Shown: positions 22,152 to 28,702, counted from the first letter of the stretch. The stretch is 34,541 bases of DNA from Streptomyces oceani (GCF_001751245.1 NZ_LJGU01000142.1:13422-47962); one strand, 5' to 3'. Program-made: numbers and translations. Notes: a model not told the origin generated them from the sequence alone.

Positions 22152-23264
22152 ATGACGAACACAGCGACTTCCGCTCTCCTCACCCCCTACTCCGCCGGCA
22201 GCCTCTCCCTCCCCAACCGTCTCGTCATGGCTCCCATGAGTCGGCATCGCGCGCACGAGGACGGGACGCCGCTCCCGGTGGTCGCGGACTACTACGCGCA
22301 GCGCGCTGAAGCCGGGCTCCTCGTCACCGAGGGCATCTGGCCGCACCGTCGGGGCCAGAGCGACTGGCGCATCCCGGGACTGGAGACCGAGGCGCACGTC
22401 TCTGGTTGGCGCGCGGTGACTCAGGCCGTGCACGCACGCGGCGGACGGATCTTCGCGCAGCTCATGCACGGCGGACGCCAGGGCCACCCCCGCTCGCGGC
22501 TGCTGGGCGACATCCCGGCCGGGCCGTCCGCCGTACCGGTGCCAAGTCCGGTACACGTCAAGGACGGCAAGGCCGAGGCGCCGATGCCGCGCGAGATGAC
22601 GACGGACGACATCCGCACCGCGATCGACGACCATGTGGCCGCCGCGCGCAACGCGCTGTGGGCGGGCTTCGACGGCGTGGAGATCCACGGCGCCAACAGC
22701 TACCTGACCCACCAGTTCCTGGCCGACAACACCAACCTCCGTACTGACGCGTACGGACAGGACAAGACCCGGTTCGCCACCGAGCTGGTCACCGCCGTCG
22801 CCGAGGGCATCGGCCCGCACCGGCTCGGGCTCCGACTCTCCCCCGGAAACCCGCAGTTCGGGATGTCCGAGCATGACCCGGCGCCCGCGTACCGCGCGCT
22901 GCTCGACACGCTCGACCCGGTCGGCCTGGCCTACCTCCACCTGACCGACAACGACGACTACCCCGCACTGGCCGACCTGCGCCCACGCTGGAGTGGCACG
23001 CTCATCGCGAACGTCGGCGAGAACCACGAGCCCACCACCCAGCACCAGGGTGAGCGGGTGCTCACGAACGGCCACGCGGACCTGGTCTCCTACGGGCGCG
23101 CGTTCCTCACCCACCCAGACCTGCCCGCGCGTATCGCTGCGAACGACCCGCTTGCCACACCCATCGACATGGAGCACCTCTACACACCCGGTGCCGAGGG
23201 CTACACCGACTACCCGACGCTTGAGGAAGAGCGCACCAGGAGGCTCGCCGCCGCGGCACGGTGA
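22152..23264 (+). CDS. NADH:flavin oxidoreductase of the old yellow enzyme family
   Basis: The 370-aa TIM-barrel flavoprotein has the OYE hallmarks: NRLVMAPMSRHRA near the start (FMN site), LVTEGIWPHRRG, FAQLMHGGRQGHP (catalytic-face His and Gln), FDGVEIHGANSYLTHQFLADNTNLRTDAYG, and C-terminal LVSYGRAFLTHPDLPARI (FMN phosphate). It reduces activated C=C bonds (enones, quinones) or nitro groups with NAD(P)H. It is divergent from, and clearly controlled by, the MerR regulator. The substrate is probably the same electrophile that the regulator detects. Confidence 0.95.
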   Translation: MTNTATSALLTPYSAGSLSLPNRLVMAPMSRHRAHEDGTPLPVVADYYAQRAEAGLLVTEGIWPHRRGQSDWRIPGLETEAHVSGWRAVTQAVHARGGRIFAQLMHGGRQGHPRSRLLGDIPAGPSAVPVPSPVHVKDGKAEAPMPREMTTDDIRTAIDDHVAAARNALWAGFDGVEIHGANSYLTHQFLADNTNLRTDAYGQDKTRFATELVTAVAEGIGPHRLGLRLSPGNPQFGMSEHDPAPAYRALLDTLDPVGLAYLHLTDNDDYPALADLRPRWSGTLIANVGENHEPTTQHQGERVLTNGHADLVSYGRAFLTHPDLPARIAANDPLATPIDMEHLYTPGAEGYTDYPTLEEERTRRLAAAAR

Positions 23265-23298
23265 CCGCCCGCTCAACGGCGCCTCGGGGCGAGGAGGC

Positions 23299-23335
23299 AC
23301 CTTCGGCACGGGCGACTTCGCCCGTGCCCGAAGGT
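23299..23335 (+). terminator. Strong terminator after the OYE gene
   Basis: ACCTTCGGCACGGGCG pairs with the reverse-complement arm ending in CCCGAAGGT at 23335. This gives a stem of about 16 bp with a single bulged base and a 4-nt loop, 35 nt after the stop. Confidence 0.75.
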
Positions 23336-23351
23336 CGTACGGGAACACAGC

Positions 23352-23357
23352 TACGCT
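23352..23357 (+). promoter_or_regulatory. -10 box of a leaderless promoter for the mini-ORF/CPT operon
   Basis: TACGCT lies 7 nt before the ATG at 23365. The spacing, and the first 14 bases of the ORF, match the start of the 167-aa gene at 21114. Confidence 0.5.
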
Positions 23358-23364
23358 CCGGTGT

Positions 23365-23490
23365 ATGGAGCTTCCCGATGAGGAACCGGCCAGGGCTACG
23401 GCGCGGTTGGCCAGCGCGACCTCGGGAACCCGTGGCGTGGGCCCCGAACCGTGGGCGGCGGCGAACGATCCAGGCGCGCGCCTCGTATGA
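23365..23490 (+). CDS. 41-aa mini-ORF: internally deleted copy of the 167-aa protein, coupled to the CPT-like gene
   Basis: The ORF begins MELPDE, as does the 167-aa protein at 21114. It keeps the SGTRG segment and ends W-A-A-A-NDPGARL like the parent's W-T-ANDPGARL, while about 125 central codons are missing. Its stop overlaps the start of the chloramphenicol-phosphotransferase-like gene (ATGA, 23487-23490), and a leaderless -10 box is conserved upstream. It therefore supplies the promoter and ribosome entry for the kinase gene, which has no strong ribosome-binding site of its own. It may be a passive translational starter or a regulatory leader. Confidence 0.6.
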   Translation: MELPDEEPARATARLASATSGTRGVGPEPWAAANDPGARLV

Positions 23491-24074
23491 CGGCCGGCCG
23501 GGTCATCTTCCTGAACGGCACGTCCAGTTCGGGGAAGTCCAGCATCGCCCGGGAACTGCTCGACGTCCTGGACGACGACGTCTTCTTCCACCTCGCGGTG
23601 GACAGCTTCAACGCGATGCGTACGAAGCCAGCCCTCGCGCCGGCAGACCTCGACGCCGCCCTGCGGCGGACCCGGATGGGCTTCCACCGCTCGGTCGCGG
23701 CCATGGCGGAGGCCGGCAACGACGTCGTGGTCGACCATGTGCTCAGCGAGCCGTGGCGGCTGGACGACTGTCTGCGGGTGCTGCGCGCGGAGGACGTGCT
23801 GTTCGTGGGCGTCCACTGCGCGCCGGACGAGCTGGCCCGTCGGGAGGAGGGCCGTGGCGATCGTCCCTCCGGTCTCGCGGCGCGGCAGTACGCCCTGGTT
23901 CACCGGCATGGCGACTACGACCTCGAGTGCGACACCGGCATCGCGAGTCCGCGCGAGTGTGCCGAGCTGATCCGGGACTTCCTGCCGCACTGGCCGGTGA
24001 CGACGGCCTTCGCCCGCCTCCGCGCGCGGAGTCTGACACCGGACGGACAGCCGACCGTGGCGGAATTGACTTGA
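23487..24074 (+). CDS. Chloramphenicol 3-O-phosphotransferase-like kinase
   Basis: This 195-aa P-loop kinase has Walker A GTSSSGKSS at residues 11-19 and the D-S-F motif at Asp39 (HLAVDSFNAM), equivalent to the catalytic Asp of S. venezuelae CPT. A lid-like Arg-rich segment (DELARREEGRGDR) and VHRHGDYDLECDTG near the C-terminus follow, all in CPT-family order. CPT phosphorylates the 3-hydroxyl of chloramphenicol, and relatives act on other alcohols. It is translationally coupled to the preceding mini-ORF by ATGA. The last few codons overlap a MerR-like promoter for the next gene. Confidence 0.9.
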   Translation: MTAGRVIFLNGTSSSGKSSIARELLDVLDDDVFFHLAVDSFNAMRTKPALAPADLDAALRRTRMGFHRSVAAMAEAGNDVVVDHVLSEPWRLDDCLRVLRAEDVLFVGVHCAPDELARREEGRGDRPSGLAARQYALVHRHGDYDLECDTGIASPRECAELIRDFLPHWPVTTAFARLRARSLTPDGQPTVAELT

Positions 24075-24096
24075 AGTGGAGTTCACCTCCTACGGT
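24066..24096 (+). promoter_or_regulatory. Second MerR-like promoter (19-bp spacer) before the PPOX gene
   Basis: TTGACT (24066-24071) and TACGGT (24091-24096) are 19 bp apart. The spacer is an imperfect dyad centred at 24081 (GAaGTGgA-G-TtCACcTC; 7 of 9 pairs). The -35 box lies inside the end of the CPT-like gene. The cognate regulator is not adjacent; the dyad differs from that of the OYE promoter. Confidence 0.55.
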
Positions 24097-24134
24097 CGCC
24101 GCACGATCTCAGCCTGCGGAAAGGGAGCGGTGAC

Positions 24135-24566
24135 GTGGTCTTCAACGATGCCGAGCGGCGTTATCTGGCCGGCCAGCTGTTGGGGCGGCTGGCCACCGTC
24201 GGGCGGGCCGGTGCACCACAGGTGCGGCCCCTGGGGTTTCGGGTCAACGACGACGGGACCATCGACCTGGGCGGGCCGTGGGTCGCCAGAACCCAGCGGT
24301 ACCGCAACGTCCAGGAGAATCCCCGGGTCAGCTTCGTCGTCGACGACATGACACCGGCGGAGGGGCCGGAGGCGATCAAGCCTGGCATGGGTCGGGGTGT
24401 CGAGATCCGGGGCCGGGCCGAGCCCCTTCGAGTGGATGATCCGCCTGGTCACCCGAGCATGGCGGGCAACGACATCATCCGCGTCCACCCGACAAGGGTG
24501 CTGAGCTGGCACATCGACCCCGAGCAGCCGGACGGGCGCTCCCGGGACGTGGGCGAGGCGCGGTGA
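24135..24566 (+). CDS. PPOX-class flavin/F420-dependent oxidoreductase (pyridoxamine-phosphate-oxidase fold)
   Basis: The 143-aa protein has the split-beta-barrel pattern of PPOX/FDOR proteins: RYLAGQLLGRLATVGRAGAPQVRPLGFRVNDDGTIDLG, then TQRYRNVQENPRVSFVVDDM and GVEIRGRAEPL. Members bind FMN or F420 and reduce or oxidise small molecules, and many are annotated PPOX class F420-dependent oxidoreductase. The GTG start at 24135 has GGGAGCGG about 6 nt upstream. It is preceded by a MerR-like promoter, which suggests stress induction. Confidence 0.85.
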   Translation: MVFNDAERRYLAGQLLGRLATVGRAGAPQVRPLGFRVNDDGTIDLGGPWVARTQRYRNVQENPRVSFVVDDMTPAEGPEAIKPGMGRGVEIRGRAEPLRVDDPPGHPSMAGNDIIRVHPTRVLSWHIDPEQPDGRSRDVGEAR

Positions 24567-24619
24567 GCGTACGCCCGCCGTGCCGGCGGAGTCAGGGGCG
24601 GGTGCTGATCCGTCGGCCG

Positions 24620-24639
24620 GGTGGATGGCGCGATCCGCC
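24620..24639. terminator. Hairpin between convergent PPOX and SRPBCC genes
   Basis: GGTGGAT (24620-24626) pairs with ATCCGCC (24633-24639; one G-U) around a 6-nt loop. A longer alternative pairs GGCCGGGT with ACCCGGCC (24615-24622 / 24655-24662). Confidence 0.4.
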
Positions 24640-24688
24640 ACCAGCACGGGAGACACCCGGCCTCTCCGGCGGCGTCACGGCTCGGTCG

Positions 24689-25126
24689 TCACACCCCCGT
24701 GTCGAGCAGCGCCACGAGCTGGTCCAGGCATCGCCGCCAGCCCTCGAAGGCGCTGTCCGCGATCGAGGGGTCCGCCATGACGTGCGTGAAGACGAGCAGG
24801 CAACCAGCGCCCTCGCCCCGCAGCTCGATCCGGACGTGATCGTCGAACTCCCGCTCCCTGTCCTCCGGGTCGTGCTCGTCGAAGGCGAACAACCGAGGCG
24901 GGTCGAAGTGTGTGACGGTGGCGCTGAGGGCCGTACCCTCACCGTCGTCCAGGGCGATCCGTCCGCCGACCCTCGGCTCCAGCTCCGTCACTCGGAACGG
25001 ATACCACTGGCTCAGGTGGACGGGCTCGGTGACGGCCCGCCAGACCTTCTCCCGGCTGTGTGTCAGGGCACGTTCGAACCGTAGCGCCGGACGGCCGTCC
25101 ACGGTGACTGTGTTGGTCGTGCTCAT
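24689..25126 (-). CDS. SRPBCC/AHSA1-type START-domain protein
   Basis: The 145-aa protein follows the AHSA1 pattern: FERALTHSREKVWRAVTEPVHLSQWYPF, GGRIAL, FDPPRLFAFDE and the C-terminal SAFEGWRRCLDQLVALLDTG. The fold forms a hydrophobic ligand cavity. It starts 3 nt after the ArsR stop, with GAGGAG as ribosome-binding site inside the end of arsR, so the two form an operon. ArsR-SRPBCC pairs are very common in actinobacteria. The ligand and role are unknown. Confidence 0.93.
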   Translation of the reverse strand: MSTTNTVTVDGRPALRFERALTHSREKVWRAVTEPVHLSQWYPFRVTELEPRVGGRIALDDGEGTALSATVTHFDPPRLFAFDEHDPEDREREFDDHVRIELRGEGAGCLLVFTHVMADPSIADSAFEGWRRCLDQLVALLDTGV

Positions 25127-25129
25127 CGG

Positions 25130-25453
25130 TCACTGCTCCTCAGGGGTGTCGGGCATCGTTTCCAGATGCCGTTCCAACTGGTCCAGGTGCTCGGTCCACA
25201 GTCGGCGGTACGGCGCGAGCCAGGCGTCCAGGTCGGCCAACGGCTCCGTCCGAATCTGGTACCAACGGCGCTGCGCTTCCGCGCGCACCGTGACAAGCCC
25301 GCCGTCGCGGAGCACCCGCAGGTGCTTGGACACCCGAGGCTGGCTCAGCTCCAGGTCGTGGGCGATCTCTCCCACTAGTCGGGGGCGCTCGAGCAGCAGC
25401 TCCAGCATCCTGCGCCGGGTGGGATCGGCCAGCACGTCGAACGGCAGGGACAT
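25130..25453 (-). CDS. ArsR-family transcriptional regulator
   Basis: The 107-aa winged-helix protein shows LPFDVLADPTRRRMLELLLERPRLVGEIAHDLELSQPRVSKHLRVLRDGGLVTVRAEAQRRWYQI, the ArsR/SmtB core. It has no metal-binding cysteine motif, so it belongs to the non-metal group paired with SRPBCC proteins. It is first in an operon with the SRPBCC gene. The ATG is 6 nt from its -10 box, so translation is leaderless. It probably represses itself through the palindrome that overlaps its promoter. Confidence 0.94.
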   Translation of the reverse strand: MSLPFDVLADPTRRRMLELLLERPRLVGEIAHDLELSQPRVSKHLRVLRDGGLVTVRAEAQRRWYQIRTEPLADLDAWLAPYRRLWTEHLDQLERHLETMPDTPEEQ

Positions 25454-25459
25454 GGCTTC

Positions 25460-25488
25460 AATATACCTTAACAGTTATATGCCGTCAA
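25460..25488 (-). promoter_or_regulatory. arsR promoter and overlapping operator palindrome
   Basis: On the minus strand, -35 TTGACG (25488-25483) and -10 TATATT (25465-25460) have an ideal 17-bp spacer. The 20-bp dyad ATATACCTTAACAGTTATAT (25461-25480; 7 of 10 pairs match) covers the spacer and -10 box, a typical autorepression site. Confidence 0.75.
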
Positions 25489-25610
25489 GGGCATGCAAGG
25501 CGCGCCCTTGCTCGGTGTGAGCGCGCGCCGCCAGACTCAGTACCAAGCACGCGCCGGTCCGCTTGTCGCGGGGCAACTGACTGCGGGGGTACGGCGACGG
25601 ACGTGGAAGC

Positions 25611-25616
25611 TAGGAT
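25611..25616 (+). promoter_or_regulatory. -10 box of a leaderless promoter for the L7/L12-like gene
   Basis: TAGGAT lies 8 nt before the ATG at 25625, and no ribosome-binding site is present. Confidence 0.45.
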
Positions 25617-25624
25617 CGCGCGAT

Positions 25625-25849
25625 ATGGGCATCTGGAAGTTCAAGGGGCGCAACCGCAAGCGGCAATGCGAGGGTGACCCGGCCACCGACGAGACCCAGA
25701 CCTTCCAGGCCGGACCCGGGATGGGTCGGGTGATGGACCTGTTGGCGGAGGGCAAGAAGGTGGCGGCGGTCAAGGCGTACCGGGAGTTGACCGGCGCCGG
25801 ACTGCGCGAGGCGAAGGAGGCCGTTGAGCTGATGGAGGTGCGGCGCTGA
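25625..25849 (+). CDS. Small protein with ribosomal L7/L12 C-terminal-like domain
   Basis: The 74-aa protein has a basic N-terminus (MGIWKFKGRNRKRQ). Its C-terminal half (MDLLAEGKKVAAVKAYRELTGAGLREAKEAVELME) matches the helix-turn-helix portion of the L7/L12 C-terminal domain (K-x-x-AIK-x-R-x-x-TGLGLKEAKEAV). In ribosomes that surface recruits translation factors. The stand-alone version lacks the N-terminal dimerisation domain and hinge, so it is not the ribosomal protein. Its role is unknown. Confidence 0.75.
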   Translation: MGIWKFKGRNRKRQCEGDPATDETQTFQAGPGMGRVMDLLAEGKKVAAVKAYRELTGAGLREAKEAVELMEVRR

Positions 25850-25933
25850 GCCGTACGTCCCGGGGGCCTCCAGCCCCGGGCCGCCGAGCCGCCGAGTGAA
25901 GTGCCGCCAGGTCGCGGGGTGGTGGGGTGCGGC

Positions 25934-25939
25934 TACGCT
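25934..25939 (+). promoter_or_regulatory. -10 box of a leaderless promoter for the Scr1-type regulator
   Basis: TACGCT is 7 nt before the ATG at 25947. Confidence 0.45.
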
Positions 25940-25946
25940 GAGCGGC

Positions 25947-26798
25947 ATGCCCGCGAGGAAGCCCCCGACCGAACGCCAGCGCCGACTGGGCGCGGAGCTG
26001 CGCAAGATGCGCGAGCAGGCCGGACTCTCGCTGACCGACGCCGCCAAGCGGCACCAAGTGGACAAGACCGCCATCAGTAACACCGAGTCCGCACGATTCG
26101 GAGTGAGTCCTGACAGGGTCCGGGTGTGGGCCGCCAACTACTCCTGTCCTGACACTGCTTACGTGGACGCGCTTGCCGAGGTGGCGGGGGAACGTGGCAA
26201 GCAGTGGTGGGATGAGTATCGGGGGACCATGACTGCGAGCGCGCTGGATCTCGCGGATATGGAGCATCACGCCAGGGCGCTTCGATCAGCGCAGCTCATG
26301 CACGTGCCTGGCCTGTTGCAGACCGAGGACTATGCCCGGGCGGTCTTCAAGGAGGCGGTGCCAACGCCTGTCCCTGAGGTGATAGATCGTTGTATTGCCT
26401 TTCGGCTCCAACGAGCATCGGTGCTCGACACTCCGCACGCTCCGGCATGCACGTTCCTCATCCACGAGGCGGCCCTGCGGATGCGCTTCGGTGAGCCGAC
26501 GGTGATGCGTGCGCAGTTGGATCATCTGGCACAGCAGTCGGAGAGGGCCGGCGTATCCGTGCGGGTAGTGCCGTTCTCCGCCGGGGGCTTTCCCAACGTC
26601 GGGAGTTCAACGCTCTACGCCTGCGGCCCGGTGTGGCAGCTCGACATGGTGCAGTCCGATAACCCCATGGGGTCGACCTTCCTGCATGCGGAGGCGCATC
26701 TGTCGAACTACCGTGAGGCTTTGGACCGTATGGAGGGGCTGGCCTGTGGCCCGTCGCGGTCCCGGGACATCCTCCGTGAGGCATCGCAGCGACTGTGA
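25947..26798 (+). CDS. Scr1-type XRE helix-turn-helix protein with DUF5753
   Basis: The 283-aa protein has an N-terminal XRE helix-turn-helix (LGAELRKMREQAGLSLTDAAKRHQVDKTAISNTESARFGVSPDRVRVWA; about residues 14-62). The DUF5753 ligand-like domain follows (EHHARALRSAQLMHVPGLLQTEDYARAVF...RLQRASVLDTP...FLIHEAALRMRFGEPTVMRAQLDHLAQQSE...VRVVPFSAGGFPN). It is followed 13 nt later by a DUF397 gene, the Scr1/Scr2 arrangement known in S. coelicolor and often described as toxin-antitoxin-like. The codons are somewhat less GC-rich than those of neighbouring genes, as is common in this family. Confidence 0.93.
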   Translation: MPARKPPTERQRRLGAELRKMREQAGLSLTDAAKRHQVDKTAISNTESARFGVSPDRVRVWAANYSCPDTAYVDALAEVAGERGKQWWDEYRGTMTASALDLADMEHHARALRSAQLMHVPGLLQTEDYARAVFKEAVPTPVPEVIDRCIAFRLQRASVLDTPHAPACTFLIHEAALRMRFGEPTVMRAQLDHLAQQSERAGVSVRVVPFSAGGFPNVGSSTLYACGPVWQLDMVQSDNPMGSTFLHAEAHLSNYREALDRMEGLACGPSRSRDILREASQRL

Positions 26799-26811
26799 AG
26801 GCGGAAGACTA

Positions 26812-27000
26812 GTGAGCAACCCGTGGCGCAAGTCCTCCTTCTCGACGGACACAGACAACTGTCTTGAGGTCGCGCGGCATGGGCCCAGCGTCCTCTGGCG
26901 GGAGAGTGATGCTCCAGATGTGGTGCTTGATACGCCACCGAGCGTGCTTGGTGCGCTCATCCGTGCGGGGAAGACGGGCGCGCTTGAAAGCCTGGCCTGA
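26812..27000 (+). CDS. DUF397 protein (Scr2-type partner)
   Basis: The 62-aa protein is typical of DUF397: NPWRKSSFSTDTDNCLEVARHGPSVLWRESDAP near the N-terminus and PPSVLGALIRAGKTGALE at the end. These small proteins bind their Scr1-type partner and modulate its regulatory activity. The start is a GTG with GGAAG about 6 nt upstream. The gene lies 13 nt after the HTH gene and is certainly co-transcribed. Confidence 0.92.
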   Translation: MSNPWRKSSFSTDTDNCLEVARHGPSVLWRESDAPDVVLDTPPSVLGALIRAGKTGALESLA

Positions 27001-27065
27001 CGTGGTGGCGTACTCGAGGCAGTGAAACTGGCATATGCCGACTTTCTCGTGCGAGCGTATAAATG

Positions 27066-27095
27066 TTGATGCGGCATCAGTGTTGAGGCTACGGT
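27066..27095 (+). promoter_or_regulatory. Possible promoter before the two small genes
   Basis: TTGATG (27066-27071) and TACGGT (27090-27095) with an 18-bp spacer are plausible -35/-10 boxes in a locally AT-rich stretch. This would make the two small genes at 27204 and 27530 partly independent of the Scr1-type pair. Confidence 0.35.
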
Positions 27096-27140
27096 TCAAC
27101 TCCTGCCTCATAGCCGCTAGATGGCGTGCGGCAGGGCAAT

Positions 27141-27170
27141 GCCCCGGCGGTGGTGCAACACCCCCGGGGC
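27141..27170 (+). promoter_or_regulatory. Hairpin in the leader of the 108-aa gene
   Basis: GCCCCGG (27141-27147) pairs with CCGGGGC (27164-27170). Inside it GGTG (27149-27152) pairs with CACC (27159-27162). It lies about 20 nt before the AGGAAG ribosome-binding site and could be a terminator of the DUF397 gene or an attenuator. Confidence 0.45.
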
Positions 27171-27203
27171 GCGGCCGACGCCTCAGAGACAGGAAGCGCC
27201 AGC

Positions 27204-27530
27204 ATGACCCAGTATCTTCGCCATGCCCTCGTACGCACACTCGCGTGCGTCCGTCCCCGGACGCGGGTGGCCGGGACAACTCCGGTGGCCCCAGAGCCGG
27301 TCCGCCAGACCCCCGTCATCCTGCCGCGCCAACGGACAGTCGCTACCCGCGTGTCCACGGAGCGGTCGGTCGTCGACGATCCCGGTCCACTCGTACGCCC
27401 GTACCTGCTGGCCTGGGAGCGGCAGGAACGCCGTACGGCTCTCGAACTCGCCCTGGACGGCGTGGATACCGGCCCCTGGGTGATCCACGGTCACCGGGTC
27501 GGCTCCCCCGTCGTCGGAGTGGCCGCGTGA
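27204..27530 (+). CDS. Unrecognised 108-aa protein next to the Scr1-type locus
   Basis: This basic protein has an N-terminus MTQYLRHALVRTLACVRPRTR, a Pro/Thr-rich middle and a C-terminal part (PYLLAWERQERRTALELALDGVDTGPWVIHGHRV) that looks folded. There is no signal peptide or membrane helix. AGGAAG sits about 8 nt upstream of the ATG. The stop overlaps the next start (TGATG), so the two are co-translated. Similar small proteins occur near Scr1/DUF397 genes in streptomycetes, but I cannot name a function. Confidence 0.65.
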   Translation: MTQYLRHALVRTLACVRPRTRVAGTTPVAPEPVRQTPVILPRQRTVATRVSTERSVVDDPGPLVRPYLLAWERQERRTALELALDGVDTGPWVIHGHRVGSPVVGVAA

Positions 27531-27838
27531 TGCCCGGCGGCTCTGGTGGCGGTGCCACCGAGCCCGACGCGCGGCCCGTCACCCGGCTGAACCGGGTGCC
27601 CAGCAAGCCGGTGCGGCGGGAGGCGGACGGGCGGTACGCGATCGACCTGTGGTTGCAGCGGGACGGCCGGTTCGACGGCGATATCGCGCTCCGACTCTCG
27701 GCTGGCGAGGCGGAGTTGCTGCACGCGCAGTTGTGCTACGCGCTGGACGACGAGGCACCGGTGGTGGCCCCGTTCACGTCCCGTACGCCGAACTGCCGCA
27801 AGCCGGTGGTCGGTACGCCCGAGGTGCGTTGGCCGTAG
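27530..27838 (+). CDS. Unrecognised 102-aa protein, translationally coupled
   Basis: The start ATG overlaps the stop of the previous gene (TGATG); an in-frame GTG one codon earlier is also possible. The protein has a basic N-terminus (TRLNRVPSKPVRREADGRYAIDLWLQRDG), then DIALRLSAGEAELLHAQLCYALDDE, which reads like a small alpha/beta fold, and a tail with one Cys (NCRKPV). No family is recognised. It belongs to the small accessory operon with the 108-aa gene. The convergent gap 27839-28027 holds nothing I can support. Confidence 0.65.
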   Translation: MPGGSGGGATEPDARPVTRLNRVPSKPVRREADGRYAIDLWLQRDGRFDGDIALRLSAGEAELLHAQLCYALDDEAPVVAPFTSRTPNCRKPVVGTPEVRWP

Positions 27839-28027
27839 GGCGAGCGCTGGCGTCTGCGTCGAAGCGCCGTGCTGATACCGCTCGGTGAGAGCCCATCAGC
27901 TTGACGCGTGCGGCCCAGAGTACGTGCGGCCCACGCCCGGTCCGCCCTTGTCGGGTGTGAACGGCGCGGTCGTCCCAACTGCCGTCCACGACAGCGCGAA
28001 TCAGGCCGTCGCCGCCGTCCCCCGCTG

Positions 28028-28702
28028 TCATCCGTCACTGGGTCTGGCCGGGCCGGTCACCACTTCTTCAAGCACGAGGTCGACCGAACCGTCCGGCAGC
28101 TGTTCGTACACCATGGTGGGGTTGTTCTGCTCACCCTCGTCACCGAACCGGACGCTCTTCGGGCAGCTGCCGGATGACGGGCTCCTCGAATAGGTCTCCA
28201 CGACGCGGCCAGTGCGCAGCGCGTACACCGTGTACTCGAACTCCTGGTCGTACAGGGGAAGTGTCCGTGACGGCTGGGAAATACCCGTCAACCCGGAGTA
28301 TGTGCAGGACCGGGTCGGGCTGTCGCCGCGCTTTCCCTCAACGCAGCCCAGCAGGGCCACGTCGGATACGGATGTCTCGGAGAACACCGGTGCCACTCCG
28401 TTGAACGCCACCTCGTCCAGGAGCGCGTAACCCGAGGCCGCGTCCTTGTCGTGCCTGTAGGAGTTAGCGAAGACGACGGTGCTGTGCGGGCCGTCACCGG
28501 CGTACTTCGCCGCCTTCGGGTGGCCCTTCTTGATCTTCTCGCACAGTGAGTGCAGCTGACCGGCCGTCTTGATGCGCTCACTCCTCGGTCTCACGGAGTC
28601 GTTCGCATCCGAGGCGCCGGAGCACGCGGACAGCGTGGCGAGCAGGGTGCCGGCCATGAGAGCGGTGAGTCTTCGTCGTGAACTCGGCAAGATGTCCCCC
28701 AT
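28028..28702 (-). CDS. Putative lipoprotein of unknown function
   Basis: The 224-aa protein has a basic start (SSRRR), a hydrophobic stretch (LTALMAGTLLAT) and the lipobox LSAC with lipid-modified Cys27. The mature part has further Cys residues (LCEKIKKG, GCVEGKRGD, SCTYSG, SCPKSVRFGD) that may form disulfides outside the cell. It resembles DUF3558-like streptomycete lipoproteins only loosely. No good ribosome-binding site is visible. The start lies close to an IS-like end, so its promoter region may have been changed by the insertion. Confidence 0.75.
   Translation of the reverse strand: MGDILPSSRRRLTALMAGTLLATLSACSGASDANDSVRPRSERIKTAGQLHSLCEKIKKGHPKAAKYAGDGPHSTVVFANSYRHDKDAASGYALLDEVAFNGVAPVFSETSVSDVALLGCVEGKRGDSPTRSCTYSGLTGISQPSRTLPLYDQEFEYTVYALRTGRVVETYSRSPSSGSCPKSVRFGDEGEQNNPTMVYEQLPDGSVDLVLEEVVTGPARPSDG

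Noticed and set aside
22101..24086. Minus-strand 661-codon frame opposite the OYE and CPT-like genes
   Set aside because: No motif; antisense to two recognised enzymes and across a strong terminator.
27774..28031. Minus-strand 85-codon frame in the gap between the 102-aa gene and the lipoprotein gene
   Set aside because: Arg/Ala-rich, no ribosome-binding site, no similarity to known proteins; partly antisense to a supported gene.
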